Part shown: piece by piece, positions 13,396 to 24,699 of the stretch
Position numbering within the stretch: the first letter of the stretch is position 1
How the letters are laid out: each line of letters begins with the position of its first letter
NCBI RefSeq assembly: GCF_040939455.1
Contig: NC_134104.1
Coordinates: forward strand, 8,641,501-8,705,500
DNA length: 64,000 nt
DNA from: Microcebus murinus
Lineage: Eukaryota; Chordata; Mammalia; Primates; Cheirogaleidae
Direction: 5' to 3'
Made by a program: the position numbers and the translations under genes
Notes under the pieces: model-generated
The model's database searches: none
Seen by the model: the letters and a program-made list of their open reading frames with translations, nothing else
What the model was told of the DNA's origin: nothing

Positions 13396-13611
13396 GGTAT
13401 AAGAAAATACCACTTCTACCACAATCTACCACAATTTCACCAGGTATTTAAAAGAAAAACACAAACTTCCCTATTTGACATGCATGCTATTTGTTTTGGT
13501 TTATTCTGTTTTATTAATAATATAGGACACAATTTCTCCATATTATTAGTAGTCTATATTTCTTCTATTATGAGTATCTGTTTAAGATATTTGCTCATTT
13601 ACTGTTAGGAG

Positions 13612-13995
13612 TTGTATTGGTCAGGGATTCTAGTTGTCTGTTGCTGTGTAACAAATTACCCCAAAATGCATTGGCTTAAAATGACAAGTACTCTTATGCT
13701 TCTGTGGGTCAGGAATTCAGGCAGGACTTGCACAGACAGTTCTTTTGCTTTCTGTGGTGTTGACTGAATTCCTTGGTGACATTTATTGGTGACTGGGTTG
13801 ATTTGGAGGGCCCAAGATGACTTCAGCCACATGTGGCATGCCCTGGTAGAGAAGGCTGGGCTCAGCCGGGTCGCCTCTCCATCTGTGGTCAGTCTCGGGG
13901 CCTCTGCATGTGAAGGAGACTTTCTCCTCCTCTCTCCACAAGGTAGGTGGCTTAGTGCTGTGGATCTTATGGCTGGGAAGAAGACAGAATGTTGG
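13612..13995 (-). mobile_element. MaLR (MLT1-type) LTR, antisense
   Basis: TAGTTGTCTGTTGCTGTGTA then ACAAATTACCCCAAAATGCA and TTGGCTTAAAATGACAAGTA match the antisense MLT1 3' end. A related end fragment (GCCACTAAGTCTTGGAGTGA) lies at about 15240. Confidence 0.6.
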
Positions 13996-14218
13996 TACCA
14001 TGATGGGACTGTACACCTTACCAAAAGAATCCTTATCTTTCATTACTTTCCCCCATATATTTACCTTCCTAAAATTTACAGCTCCCTAGAAGCTCAAACC
14101 CCTTTCCTTTGTCTTGTCCTATCTCCATATTTCATCTTTCTTTAATAAAATAGTATAGAAGATTGTTTTGTCCTTCAGTTTTCTATGAAGCCCTCATATG
14201 TATATGTAATGATAAACG

Positions 14219-14843
14219 TGTGAACTAAAATAGAATCTTAAGCCCCCCAGGAGAGTGAATGGACCCCCTCTTGGCCAAGGGGATGTCAGAAAAACCTTAC
14301 AGCTGTGTTGTGGGCCATGAGGAGAAGGGAAGTCAGACAGAGCTCACTATGGTCCCTCCCTTTTGGAGTTACTCTTTGTAACAGTAAGATGCTAAATCAT
14401 TAACAGGACCTGAGGTCATGCAAGACAAAGCTTAAACCACACCTGCAGCCCAGCCATTTACTTCACAGATCACTTGAGTTTTGGTAAATGTCTCCCAGCT
14501 TGTCTCAGATTAAGAGACATCTTTAACTTAAAACATTCCAAGCTTTTAGACAAAGCTTCATTTCTTTAACCAATGAAAGAATCTTTAAACCCACCTATAA
14601 CCTATGCTCTGCCTTTTCAGGCCAAGCCAATGTATGCCTTCCACATATTGATTTAAGATTTATGATTTTACCTGTCATTCCTGTCTCCATGAATGTATAA
14701 AACCAAACTGTAACCTAGCCGCCTTGGGCACATTTTGTCAGGACCTCTTCAGGCCATGTGTTCTGGGCCTACAGTTACATACACTCAGCTGAGAATAAAC
14801 TTCTTTAGATTATTTTACAGAGTTTGGGTTTTGTCCCATTCAC
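14219..14843 (+). mobile_element. ERV1-type (MER4-like) LTR
   Basis: Begins near TGTGAACTAAAATAGAATCT, carries CCAAGGGGATGTCAGAAAAA and a TATA-like ATGTATAAAACCAAACTGTA at about 14693. It ends after a GAGAATAAACTT polyadenylation region. Two homologous LTR-like segments lie at 36391-37470 and 59510-60610. No retroviral reading frame is present. Confidence 0.6.
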
Positions 14844-15169
14844 AGACCTTTTCCCCTATGAATCTGCTATTTATCACTCTAATTTGCAGGGGCCAAGCCA
14901 TCGAACCTAAGGGTGTAGAAGAAAAAAAAATTTTTTTCTCTCCCCTATAGTGACTTGCTTTGGTGAATGGCATACTGGTAGATATGACACAAGCCAAGTT
15001 TTGAAAAGCACATGTGTATTGAGCCTGGCTATTCTTGTACCTCTGCCAGTGCTATGATGAGGACATGCCTGGGGTAGCCTGCTGTCTGTGAGGGAGGAGC
15101 GGCTACCTGGAGTAGAATCACCCCCAGCTGAGCTCAGCCTAGATCAACCATTCTCCAACTAACAGCACA

Positions 15170-15292
15170 CCTGTGGGTAAGCCTAGCTTAGATCAGCAGA
15201 CGGCAGACTCCTGAGATATGATAAATGGTTGCCATTTTTAGCCACTAAGTCTTGGAGTGATTTGTTACTAACATAGCTGGCTTATAGTAGAG
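15170..15292 (+). mobile_element. MLT1 LTR 3' fragment
   Basis: TTTTTAGCCACTAAGTCTTG then GAGTGATTTGTTACTAACAT is the MLT1 3' end. It is followed by a T homopolymer at about 15294-15316. Confidence 0.5.
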
Positions 15293-15701
15293 CTTTTTTT
15301 TTTTTTTTTTTTTTTTACCTTTCTGGCCTCTGTAGGTACAGGAAGGTGTGCAGAAGCAGGCTGGAATGAGTTTTAAGTGCCTAGTTCATCACATCCACGA
15401 CAGACCCCTTTTTCTTACTATTTTGTGAAAGCCTTTTCCATTACCAAGGATATTAAGTCTTATTCATGAGACTACCACTGTTCTCCTCAGTGTTCTGTTT
15501 GTATTTAATTTGTTTGATGCAGCTTCTTTGGTGTATAGAAGCTGTCAATATATATGTGCACAAAATCCATCTTTTATTCTCTTGTTTCCTGTCTACATTT
15601 CCCATTTTTGCAGTTCTGCTATGCAAATATCCTCTTGCCATCTGACAATTTTCTTTCTAAAAATGTGCCTAAATCTCTCAGAAAGTCATGGCCAAAGCAT
15701 C

Positions 15702-15721
<20 letters not shown>

Positions 15722-15739
<18 letters not shown>

Positions 15740-16054
15740 TTTGAGACAGAGTCTCACTTTGTTGCCCAGGCTAGAGTGAGTGCCGTGGTGTCAGCCTGGC
15801 TCACAGCAACCTCAATCTCCTGGGCTCAGTGATCCTGCTGTCTCAGCCTCCCGAGTAGCTGGGACTACAGGCATGCGCCACCATGCCCGGCTAATTTTTT
15901 GTATATATATTTTTAGTTGGTCAATTAATTTCTTTCTATTTTTGGTAGAGACCGGGTCTCGCTCAGGCTGGTTTCGAACTCCTGACCTTGAGCAATCTGC
16001 CCGCCTCGGCCTCCCAAAGTGCTAGGATTACAGGCGTGAGCCACCTCGCCCGGC
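15722..16054 (-). mobile_element. Strepsirrhine-specific Alu, antisense
   Basis: Poly-T after a (TTTTC)n tract, then TTGCCCAGGCTAGAGTGAGT, TTTTAGTTGGTCAATTAATT, and ends CACCTCGCCCGGC. The pyrimidine tract prevents a clean target-duplication call. Confidence 0.88.
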
Positions 16055-16386
16055 TCTTTTCTTTTTTTAAAACTAGAGTCTCAAATTCTTCAAAGTGAGA
16101 GGATATCTTAACAGGCAGGCTTGGAGTCAACTCTCTTGAAGTCAAGGCTATAGGCGGGGGACTGGGGACCCCTCTCCTGAGAATTGCATATCAACTACAT
16201 AGAGGACTAGGGGCGGGGGGAACAGATGGAAGAGACTTTCCTGCCTTCCTCATATCTGTAGGAAGGAAAAGGTCATAATTTAGACTTTTACCCTCTTGTC
16301 ATATTTTGCCTGAAGACCTACTCCAGGACTGATCCACTTACTGTTGGCTCCGGTGTTTCAGATAATTTTATTAAAAGAAACTTTTA

Positions 16387-16707
16387 AGGCTGGGCGCGGT
16401 GGCTCACGCCTGTAATCCTAGCACTCTGGGAGGCCGAGGCGGGCAGATCCTTTGAGCTCAGGAGTTCGAGACCAGCCTGTGCAAGAGAGAGACCCTGTCT
16501 CTACTAAAAATAGATAGAAATTAGTTGGACAACTAAAAATATATAGAAAAAATTAAGCAGGCATGGTGGTACATGCTTGTAGTCCCAACTACTCAGGAGG
16601 CTGTGGCAGAAGGCTTACTTGAGCCCAGGAATTTGAGGTTGCTGTGAGGTAGGCTGATGCCACAGCATTCTAGCCTGGGCAACAGAGTGAGACTCTGTCT
16701 CAAAAAA
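16387..16707 (+). mobile_element. Strepsirrhine-specific Alu
   Basis: Starts GGCTGGGCGCGGTGGCTCAC and contains AGTTGGACAACTAAAAATAT. Flanked by a 15-bp target duplication TAAAAGAAACTTTTA (16372-16386 and 16708-16722). Confidence 0.92.
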
Positions 16708-16722
16708 TAAAAGAAACTTTTA

Positions 16723-18030
16723 GCCAAATTGGCTAACTAGTGCAAAGTTCTCTGATTACTGGTTCATTTTACAGTGTTATCATGGATATCAGAGAATAGT
16801 CTATTCCTTTTACTATTACATAAGGAACATACCCGCCCCCCATCATCCTGCCTTCAGGAACTAACATATTGACAGTCTTGTTTCATAAACACCTCCCTCT
16901 ACTCCCACATCCTGCACCCCACATATTTGTTTTAAAGTCAAAGACATCCCCCCACCATGGTAAAGACCGCTTTATTGGGGCAGTTAGCACAAGTCAATAA
17001 ATATTGATCGCCAAAGGAGAGCCCAGTTATTTATCAGATTTCTGGTCATAGAAAGCTGAATGCAATCAACCCAAATGATTGGTGGGCTGATTGAGGTCAA
17101 TCCTGTTTCTTGGGACATGAAGCCCTGGGCAGCTGGTGGGAAGCACATGCTGTTCCGCCAGCTGCGAGAATCATGGTGCCTCCAGAAGGGAGGGCCTCAG
17201 CTCCCCCACCAGAATTCATTATCCTCCTGAAAAGGCTTTTTTGTTTCTTTGGGACTTTATTTTCAAAATGCCTGTGTGCAGCAGTGCTCCAATCCTCTGT
17301 GCAATCTGAGAAAGAGGTAGCAGGTTCTGCAGCATCTTGGCTCAGTTACTGCCACCAACCACGACAAGGGAACACGGGGACCCAGAGATCTCATTATCTC
17401 CATAAATATTCGCTATGTTCCTCTATAAAGTAAGGAGTCATTAAAAATAAATGACCATACTCCATAATTTCTCTATGTAGCTCATTCAGTCAGAGCTTAA
17501 ATCTTCTTGAGAGTCTCAAACCTTTTAGCATTTTAGAGTTGGTTTGTTCAAAACAGGATTCAATCCAAGTTCACATATTACATTTTATTGGTATGTCTCT
17601 TAAGTGTCCAACCTATGCTTCTCCTGCTCCTCCTCTTTAAAACAAGCACACACATAAATGAAAAAAATATTGTCCCGTAGAAGTCCCCACAAACTAAAGA
17701 GTTTCCTGATTGTGGCCATTGGTGTTCTTTGACTTCCTTTATTTTCTGCAAACTGATAGTTCTATATCTGAACCTGAATCTGATCATGCCTCTAATATGG
17801 ATGCCTCTAATATGGATCATGCCTCTAGTATGGACATTTCACGGGTGGAACTATATGTACTTCCATTAGGAGGCTTATGATATTTGTTATCTCTTTTTAT
17901 GGTTGTGATATGTCTTAAGTTATAGTATACTGTCTGAATCTTAAGTAGGCAAACCAGCCAATCAATAGTTTAAGCTTTCTTTTAGATAAACTAAACACAC
18001 ACTCTTGTGTACTGACTCTCCCCCAAGCAC
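16723..18030. other. Intergenic, nothing recognised
   Basis: No gene. A small tandem repeat of about 18 bp (core GCCTCTAATATGGATCAT) lies at about 17785-17835. Confidence 0.5.
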
Positions 18031-18035
18031 ATGTG

Positions 18036-18066
18036 CACACTTACACACACACACACACACACACAC
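18036..18066. repeat. (CA)n microsatellite
   Basis: An uninterrupted CA tract of about 13 units following ACTTACACAC. Confidence 0.9.
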
Positions 18067-18335
18067 TGGGTCTCTCCTATTACTAGAGAAGTAATGTGGC
18101 AACAGAAGGTCCCAAGGTAAGAGGTAGGCTGGATGGGACTGTATCTGATAGAATAGGATCTATAGACAATGTGAACGTATGGACTGATGAATGAAATAAA
18201 AGTACATAGAATTATATCAAAATGAATCCCATCTTCAGATATTTCATGTAACTGTATTAAATTTTTCTAAAATGTGCTTAAAACCAGTCAATGAGTATTA
18301 ATCATCAGTTGATTCATGCAGATTTAGCTTTCGTT

Positions 18336-18340
18336 AAATA

Positions 18341-18371
<31 letters not shown>

Positions 18372-18400
18372 GTCAAACAAGTTATAGAATAAATATATAT
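18336..18400. repeat. (TA)n microsatellite with T tract
   Basis: TA repeat of about 11 units followed by an 11-base T run and a second short AT tract. Confidence 0.85.
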
Positions 18401-18580
18401 ATTTATCCTCTCTTCACATAGTCTATAATTTATGAAGGGTAACAGACAATGCTAGCAATAGCTAAAGAATTTCCACACAGGGAAATCTCCTATAGAATGG
18501 GGAATGTAGAGTGTCCTAATACAACAGAAAAGCAAGATTTCAGATGTGAGAGATGGATCAAAATGCATCAAAATGCATCT

Positions 18581-20427
18581 GGAGTCTGGGTACGGTGGCT
18601 CACACCTGTCATCCCCAGCCTTTTTTTTTTATTTCAGCATATTATGGGGGTACAAATTTTAAGGTTTCAATAAATGCCCTTTCCCCCCTCCCCCCACAAG
18701 TCTGAGTTTCAAGCATGACCATCCCCCAGATGTGCACATCTCACTCATTATGTATGTATATACCCGCCCCCCTCCCCCCTCCCACCTGCCCAATACCCTA
18801 TTATTATAGCACCTATGTGTCCACTTAGGTGCTGCTCAGTTAATACCAGTTTGCTGGTGAGTATATGTGGTGCTTGTTTTTCCATTCTTGGGATACTTCA
18901 CTTAAGTAGTATGGGTTCCAGCTCTAACCAGGAAAATATAAGGTGTGCTATATCACTGTTGTTTCTTAGAGCTGAATAGTACTCCATGGTATACATATAC
19001 CACCTTTTATTAATCCATTCTTGGATTGATGGGCACTTGGGCTGTTTCCACAGCCTTGCAATTATGAATTGTGCTGCTATAAACATTCGAGTGCAGGTGT
19101 CTTTTTTGTAGAGTGTCATTGGATCTTTTGGGTAAATGCCCAGTAATGGGTTTGCTGGATCAAATGGTAGATCCACTTGTATCACTTTAAGGTATCTCCA
19201 TATTGCTTTCCACAGAGATTGAATTAGTTTGCAGTCCCACCAGCAGTGTAGGAGTGTTCCTCTCTCTCCGCATCCAAGCCAGCATTTATTGTTCGGAGAC
19301 TTTTTGATAAAGGCCCTTCTCACTGGAGTTAAGTGTTATCTCATTGTGGTTTTGATTTGCATTTCCCTGATGATTAGAGATGTTGAGCATTTTTTCATAT
19401 GTTTGTTGGCCATTCTTCTGTCTTCTTTAGAAAAGTTTCTGTTCAAGTCCTTTGCCCACTTTTTAATAGGGTTATTTTATTTTTTCTTGCTGATTTTCGT
19501 GAGTTCTAAGTATATTCTAGTTATCAGCCCCTTATCAGATGTGTAGGATGCAAAAATTTTCTCCCATTCTGTAGGCTGTCTGTTTACTTTCATGACTGTT
19601 TCTTTGGCTGTGCAGAAGCTTTGTAGTTTGATCATGTCCCATTTATTTATTTTTGTTGCTGCTGTGATTGCCTTTGGGGACTTCTTCATAAACTCTTTGC
19701 CTAGGCCGATGTCTAGGAGAGTGTTTCCAACATTTTCCTCTAGAATTCTAATAGTTTCATACCTTAGGTTTAAGCCTGTTATCCAGCGTGAGTTGATTTT
19801 CGTGAGAGGTGAAAGGTGTGGGTCCTGCTTTAACCTTCTACAAGTGGCTATCCAGTTTTCCCAGCACCATTTATTAAAAAGGGATTCTTTTCCCCAGCAT
19901 ATGTTTTTGTCTGCTTTGTCAAAGATTAGATGGCTATATGAGGATGGTTTTATTTCAGGATTCTCAGATCTGTTCCACTGGTCAATATTCTTATTTTTGT
20001 GCCAATACCAGATTGATTTAATTACTATAGCTTTGTAGTATAGTTTGATATCTGGCATATTAATACCTTCCATTTTGTTTTTGTTGCCTAGAATTGCTTT
20101 TGATATTTGGGGTCTTCTTTGGTTCCATACGAAGTGTAAAATTATTTTTTCTATATCTGTGAAGAATCCCAGCCTTTTGAGAGGCTAAGGCAGGAGGATC
20201 GTTTGAGGTGAGGAGTTAGAGACCAGACTGGTCAACATAGCGAGATCTTGTCTCTACAAAAATTTAGGAAAAAATTTAGCCTGGCATAGTGTTGTGTGCT
20301 TGTAATCCCAGCTCCTAGGAAAGCTGAGGCAGGAGGATCACTTGAGCCTAGGAGTTTGAGGTTACAATGAACTATGATTATGCCACTGTACTCCAGCCTG
20401 GGCAAGGTAGCAAGTCCCTTTAAAAAA
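18581..20427 (+). mobile_element. Alu split by an L1 insertion
   Basis: The left end (GTCTGGGTACGGTGGCTCAC to CATCCCCAGCC) stops at 18620. The element resumes at 20165 with AATCCCAGCCTTTTGAGAGG and runs to about 20427. The duplicated ATCCCAGCC-like segment is the L1 target duplication. Outer flanks show AAAATGCAT at both ends. Confidence 0.85.
18621..20164 (-). mobile_element. 5'-truncated L1 (ORF2 3' part and 3' UTR)
   Basis: A lemur-type L1 in antisense orientation. Minus-strand frames at 19477-20073 (198 codons, from [20 protein letters not shown]) and 18898-19323 (141 codons) match the C-terminal third of L1 ORF2, including the CWWDC-like cysteine motif. The two are separated by a stop, so the element is defective. 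The 3' UTR and A tail lie at 18621-18700 (plus-strand T run, then ATTTCAGCATATTATGGGGG). It is young in look: long frames survive and the target duplication is visible. Confidence 0.92.
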
Positions 20428-21200
20428 ATGCATTAGAGAAAGGACCTTGTGGTCAAATATATCTGTGAATTAGTAATTTCAGTTTTGAATAGTTGTTAAG
20501 AAAAAAACATTTATTAATGTGTTTGCTTATTTATTCTTTAATGATTTATCACTGATATGTCATGATGTAAATAACGGCTAAACATTTGACATATTATTTC
20601 ATTGCATCCTCAACTATATGAGATGAATATGATTGCCCTTATTTTGTAGATGAGAAAACTGAAAAGTAGGAGTTCAACAACTCATCTCAGGCCATAGAGC
20701 TTTTCACTGCTACAATGTATCAGCCCATGATCTATTTAGATGAAGTACTTATGTTTCAGAATAGGACTTTCTGACTTGATCACTCATTCTCTAGAATAAC
20801 TACTTTAAATTTTTTCAAAAATATATTAATACTTTACAACCAAATTTATCCTTAAAAGATAAAAAGATTCCCTATATCTGGAGATATGAAAAATATAGAC
20901 ATACGCCTAGAAAAAATAGAGAAGAGTTCCAAAGAAGCTGGTCTTCTTTGGAAGGGGAAGCAATCCTACAGGTTGTGTGTAGCCTGGAAGCTGATTACCT
21001 TGAAAAAAAGACTGACTTGTATTGAGTCCTGTGGTTATAACATCTGCCAACTCTCTCCAATGATACTCTCCCCTTCTTCCTTTCATTATAAAAACTCATT
21101 CATTTTTCTTTTAATCATGAAGATTTTTCTAACTTTCAATCAGGAAGATTTTTCAAACATACACAAAATCAGAGACAAAGAGGAACTTGAGACTCATTAC
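20428..21200. other. AT-rich intergenic; MIR fragment near 20615-20700
   Basis: ATTTTGTAGATGAGAAAACT resembles an antisense MIR core. Nothing else recognised. Confidence 0.45.
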
Positions 21201-21222
21201 ACATCAATCACTTTTATTTTTT

Positions 21223-21328
21223 AAATTTTGGAAAACTTCATGAATTTGCTTGCCACCCTTGTGTCTGGGCAGTGCGAATCTTCTCTGTATTGATCCACTT
21301 TTAGTATGTGTGCTGCTGAAGTGAGCAC
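21223..21328 (-). pseudogene. U6 snRNA retropseudogene
   Basis: The minus strand reads GTGCTCACTTCAGCAGCACA, a slightly mutated U6 5' end (functional: GTGCTCGCTTCGGCAGCACA). It continues through a mutated body to the GAAGTTTTCCAAAA-like 3' end at 21223. It is followed on that strand by an A-rich tail and flanked by a 16-bp target duplication ACATCAATCACTTTTA / ACATCAATTACTTTTA (21201-21216 and 21330-21345), the hallmark of L1-driven retroposition. Internal substitutions and the lack of an upstream snRNA promoter argue against function. Confidence 0.9.
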
Positions 21329-21404
21329 AACATCAATTACTTTTAACAAGTCAACTCGCGACCAATCATGTTTCATCTATATCCTTACCCATTTTAGTTT
21401 TTTT

Positions 21405-21790
21405 TCCATTGGATTTTTTAAAAACTTTATTGAGATACTCACATATCATACAACTCACACATTTAAAGTATACGATTCAATGGCTTTTCGTATATTTAGA
21501 CATTCACTAACCTCACCACACCCAATTTTTGAACACTTATCATTCCAAAGTAAACTCTGTAGTGAGTGGCAGCCACTGCCCTTTTCCCCAACAACAACCA
21601 GCCCTAGCAAACACTAAGGTATGTTCTTTCTCAATTTGTTTGCTTATTTTGGACACAATATAAGAGACATTGCACAACATGTTGTCTTTTTTGACTTGCT
21701 TCTTTCACTTAGCATTAGGTTTTAAAGGTTTCTCCATGTTGTAGCATGTATTAATACATGCTACATGCAATAAATGTTTAGGGTCCATTT
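21405..21790. mobile_element. Ancient L1M-type fragment
   Basis: AAACTTTATTGAGATACTCA, then CATTTAAAGTATACGATTCA and TTCTTTCACTTAGCATTAGG are the familiar landmarks of an old L1 3' region. Confidence 0.6.
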
Positions 21791-22342
21791 GGAAATGCTG
21801 AGTCCTGGCTTTTGTTCATGTCTCATCTTTAGTTGTCCCAGCATTTTGCTGGTGACGGATACGTTGGGCACCAGAAACATTCTCAGTCACCAGCGCTGCT
21901 CCGGAGCAGTCGCCAACTAGTTCCTGTGACAATCCTCCAGGCTTCGTTTTGAGGTCTTCTGGCACCCACAGACTGTCCTGAGAGCGCTACAGAAGATTCT
22001 CTTACCATCTGCAGTCAGATCTTTCCTCAGGTCCATTTTTCTATTTTCTGAGCCACTTTTTGCCATCTGATATGTTGGCCTCTCTGAACCAGTCCCAGTA
22101 TTTGTGTCTGTGAAATTGTAAGGGCCATGATTTTAGTAGGGGCCACATCCTTGCCATAGTGTTGAGCTTCAAGTTGCTCTTTTATTTCTTGTGTTTGTAT
22201 CTTTGTAGTGAGCATTTCAACAGAAAACATCGAGGCTTCCAGTGGTTTCTTAATCTGCTGACGATTTTCCATTTGGGTTTCTGCTGATGTCATGAACCTT
22301 CATTGTTTCCAGAGCATCCTGAAGTCATGTGCCAGCCCCGAG
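21791..22342. other. Unrecognised sequence with a 88-codon antisense frame
   Basis: The minus-strand frame 22027-22293 encodes a Gln/Lys-rich peptide (MTSAETQMENRQQIKKPLEA...). I do not recognise it. It might be a fragment of a processed pseudogene, but I see no tail, no target duplication and no continuation in frame. Confidence 0.3.
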
Positions 22343-23330
22343 GTATGTGTGTCCTCAGTGTATGTGATAACCCTTTGTCCATAGCCTATTGGCAAGCTCG
22401 AGTGCACCCACAGAGCTTAAGCACGTTTTCCTCTGCAATAAGAGGTGGCCTCTGAGGGTGAAGTTAGATCTTTTATAGTTTATATAGCTCAAGGCTTTCC
22501 TGTTTGAATTGCATAAACAATGACCAACCTGGACTTTTTATGGGAGTCTCCAACAATTCTGTTTGAGGGGCAGATAGCTAGTTCTGGAACCATCTGAACA
22601 GAGGTTAAGCAATCAGAAGGTTCCCCTTTTTCAGATAAAGGAAAGTGTGGTAGAGATCAAGATGCTACAGTTGGCTGGGTGCAGTGGCTCACGCCTGTAA
22701 TCCTAGCACTCTGGGAGGCTGAGGTGGGAGAATAGCTTGAACTCAAGAGTTGGAGGCCAGCGTGAGCAAGAGCAAGACTTCATCTCTACTAAAAATAGGA
22801 AAAATTAGCCAGGTGTGGGAGCATGCACCTATAGTCTCAGCTACTCAGGAGGCTGAGGCCAGAGGATCGCTAGAGCCTAGGAGTTTGAGGTTGCTCTGAG
22901 TTAGGCTGATGCCACAGTACTCGCTTAGGCAACAGAGTGAGGCTCTGTCTAAAAAAAAATGCTACAGTTGTAGATATACATAGGGAGAAAGTAATACAAT
23001 CTGTGGGGGATGAGTGGGCTTTCTCAGAAATATTGACTATGTTCAGTGAGCAGCAAGTAGTGTAGGGCATGAGGGACCATTATGCCAAAGGATCCTGTAG
23101 GGGTGAGGTGGCAGAGGCCTGCAGGTGCTTGGCTGCTGCTGCTGCTGCTCTGAGACAAGGTGAAAGGGTTTTTGCTGCTGGATCGAGAAAAAGGCTGCCA
23201 TGGCTTTTTGTCTTTTTGTCTTTACCCAATCCCCAGAGAGCTGGGTAAAACCTGGAAGGTTTTGTTTATGAGTGAGCAGAAAGGTTTCGTGTTAGAGCCA
23301 GAGTGGGAATCTGTTGGACTGCTAATTTTA
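22343..23330. repeat. Paralogous block, recurs at 48.33-49.01 kb
   Basis: Matches 48325-49010 closely (landmarks GTGATAACCCTTTGTCCATA and CTGCTGCTGCTGCTCTGAGA). The only large difference is an Alu at 22674-22958. Family unknown; the short frames are not conserved. Confidence 0.75.
22674..22958 (+). mobile_element. Alu (strepsirrhine form) absent from the paralogous site
   Basis: GCTGGGTGCAGTGGCTCACG to an A tail, flanked by a perfect 12-bp target duplication ATGCTACAGTTG (22662-22673 and 22959-22970). The paralogue near 48647-48658 has a single copy of that 12-mer and no Alu. Confidence 0.9.
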
Positions 23331-23357
23331 GGTCACAAAATATCTGCTCATATTTAG

Positions 23358-23775
23358 GTTCCTGATTCAGTTTCCTAGGGCTGCCATAGCAAATAACCCA
23401 AACTTGGTGACTTACCAAAGAAATTTGCCAGAAGTCTGAAATCAAGTTGTCAGCACATCCATGTTCCCTCTGAAGTCTCTAGAGGAATCTTTCCTTGTCT
23501 CTTCAGGATTCTGTTGGCTGCAGGCTTTCCCTGGCTTGTGGCCACATCATTACAATCTACCTGTCTTTGTATGGTGCCTTGTCTCTCTGTGTCTCTTACA
23601 AGGACACTTGTCATTGGATTTAGGGTCCACCCAGATAATCCAAGACGATCTCATCTCAAAATCCTTAATTCAATTACATTTGCAAAAACATTTTTCTCCA
23701 ATGAAAATATTTACAGATTGTGACACAGAGACAGAGCTCCCTGGGAGCCACCGTGCAATCCACTATAGTTCCCAA
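23358..23775 (-). mobile_element. MLT1-type MaLR LTR, antisense
   Basis: TTCCTAGGGCTGCCATAGCA, AATAACCCAAACTTGGTGAC and TACAAGGACACTTGTCATTG follow the antisense MLT1 order. Confidence 0.65.
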
Positions 23776-24079
23776 GCATGGGTGCTCTGACACTGAAAAC
23801 TGAGTTGAAGAGGCGGAAGACTGGAGATTACAAAACATTAGGGACTGAGTTTCTGCAATAGGTAGTATGAACCCAAATCTCCTTTCATTGTCTCTTAGTG
23901 TTAGGATTGAGCAGTTCTGAATGGCTTATCCATGTGGGGGATTTACCTTCCTGGGGTAGGCCATGTCCTAAGTGATGTGGGTTGCTCTGTCAAAATTATA
24001 GTTCATAGGGTACAGACAACTCCTGACCTATATTTCGATTATAGAGATCCAAATAAGTAACCCAGCTAAGGCAGAGATT

Positions 24080-24276
24080 CTGACCTTGTGTTGTAAACAA
24101 CTCCCTTTTTTCCCTGGATCTCCATGTGCCCCTACCAGAAACTACTTCCTTTGCAGCCAAGATGCCTTACACTAACACCTCATGAACACGAGGAATAGTA
24201 TTGAGGCCTGTCGTACAGACACCCTAATTCTCTAAATGCCCCATGCTGGAAGGGCCACGTGGCTGCAGGACGTTAT
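24080..24276 (-). pseudogene. Decayed orphan CBR exon 1
   Basis: Plus-strand GCCACGTGGCTGCAGGACGT at 24254-24273, then TATGGC, aligns to the start of the intact exon 1 copies (GCCACGCGGCTGCAGGACGA then CATGGC). The start codon has become ATA (24276-24274). Further into the exon, weaker islands match: TCATGAACACGAGG against GTGAGCACCACG, and CTTGTGTTGTAAACAACTCC against the region encoding VLVNN. Outside the ATG, 24277-24350 aligns to the 5' UTR region of CBR3 and the chimera (AAGTTCTACCATCCAGTGCT against AAGTTCTGGAATCCAGCGCT). Many changes are CpG loss. I found no exon 2 or 3 nearby. It is a remnant of an additional, much older CBR gene copy. Confidence 0.7.
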
Positions 24277-24451
24277 GGCTGGATGGCGCCTCAGGGCAGA
24301 ATCAAGTTCTACCATCCAGTGCTGCAATTCCTAGAGAATAAGGGCCTCTGTTCCGGTTCTGTGGAAAGGCTGAATGTCCCAGACTTTCTGATGCTCCCAT
24401 GTCTACCCTCTTCCTGAGCTGTGAATCCGGTCCTGCCAAGACACACCCCTC

Positions 24452-24650
24452 TTTTTTTTTTTTTTTTTTTGAGACAGGGTCTTGCTCTGTTGCCCAGACT
24501 AAAGTGTAGTGTCATCATCATAGCTGACTGCAACCTCCAACTCCTGGCCTCCAGTGGTCCTGCTTCAGCCCAAGATGGTGTCAAATTTTGGCCTCAAGGG
24601 GTAGTCCTCCCAACGTGCTAGGATACAGGCGTGAGCCACCACACCCGCCA
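24452..24650 (-). mobile_element. Old, internally deleted Alu, antisense
   Basis: Poly-T, GAGACAGGGTCTTGCTCTGT, TGACTGCAACCTCCAACTCC and ACAGGCGTGAGCCACCACAC. It sits in the relic exon's 5' flank. Confidence 0.8.
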
Positions 24651-24699
24651 ACACATCCCTCTGTGTCCTGTCTGAGCCAAGCAATGGTTTGCAGCTGTG

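Noticed and set aside
22027..22293. Gln/Lys-rich 88-codon frame as a gene or processed pseudogene
   Set aside because: No recognisable family, no poly-A tail or target duplication, and no in-frame continuation.
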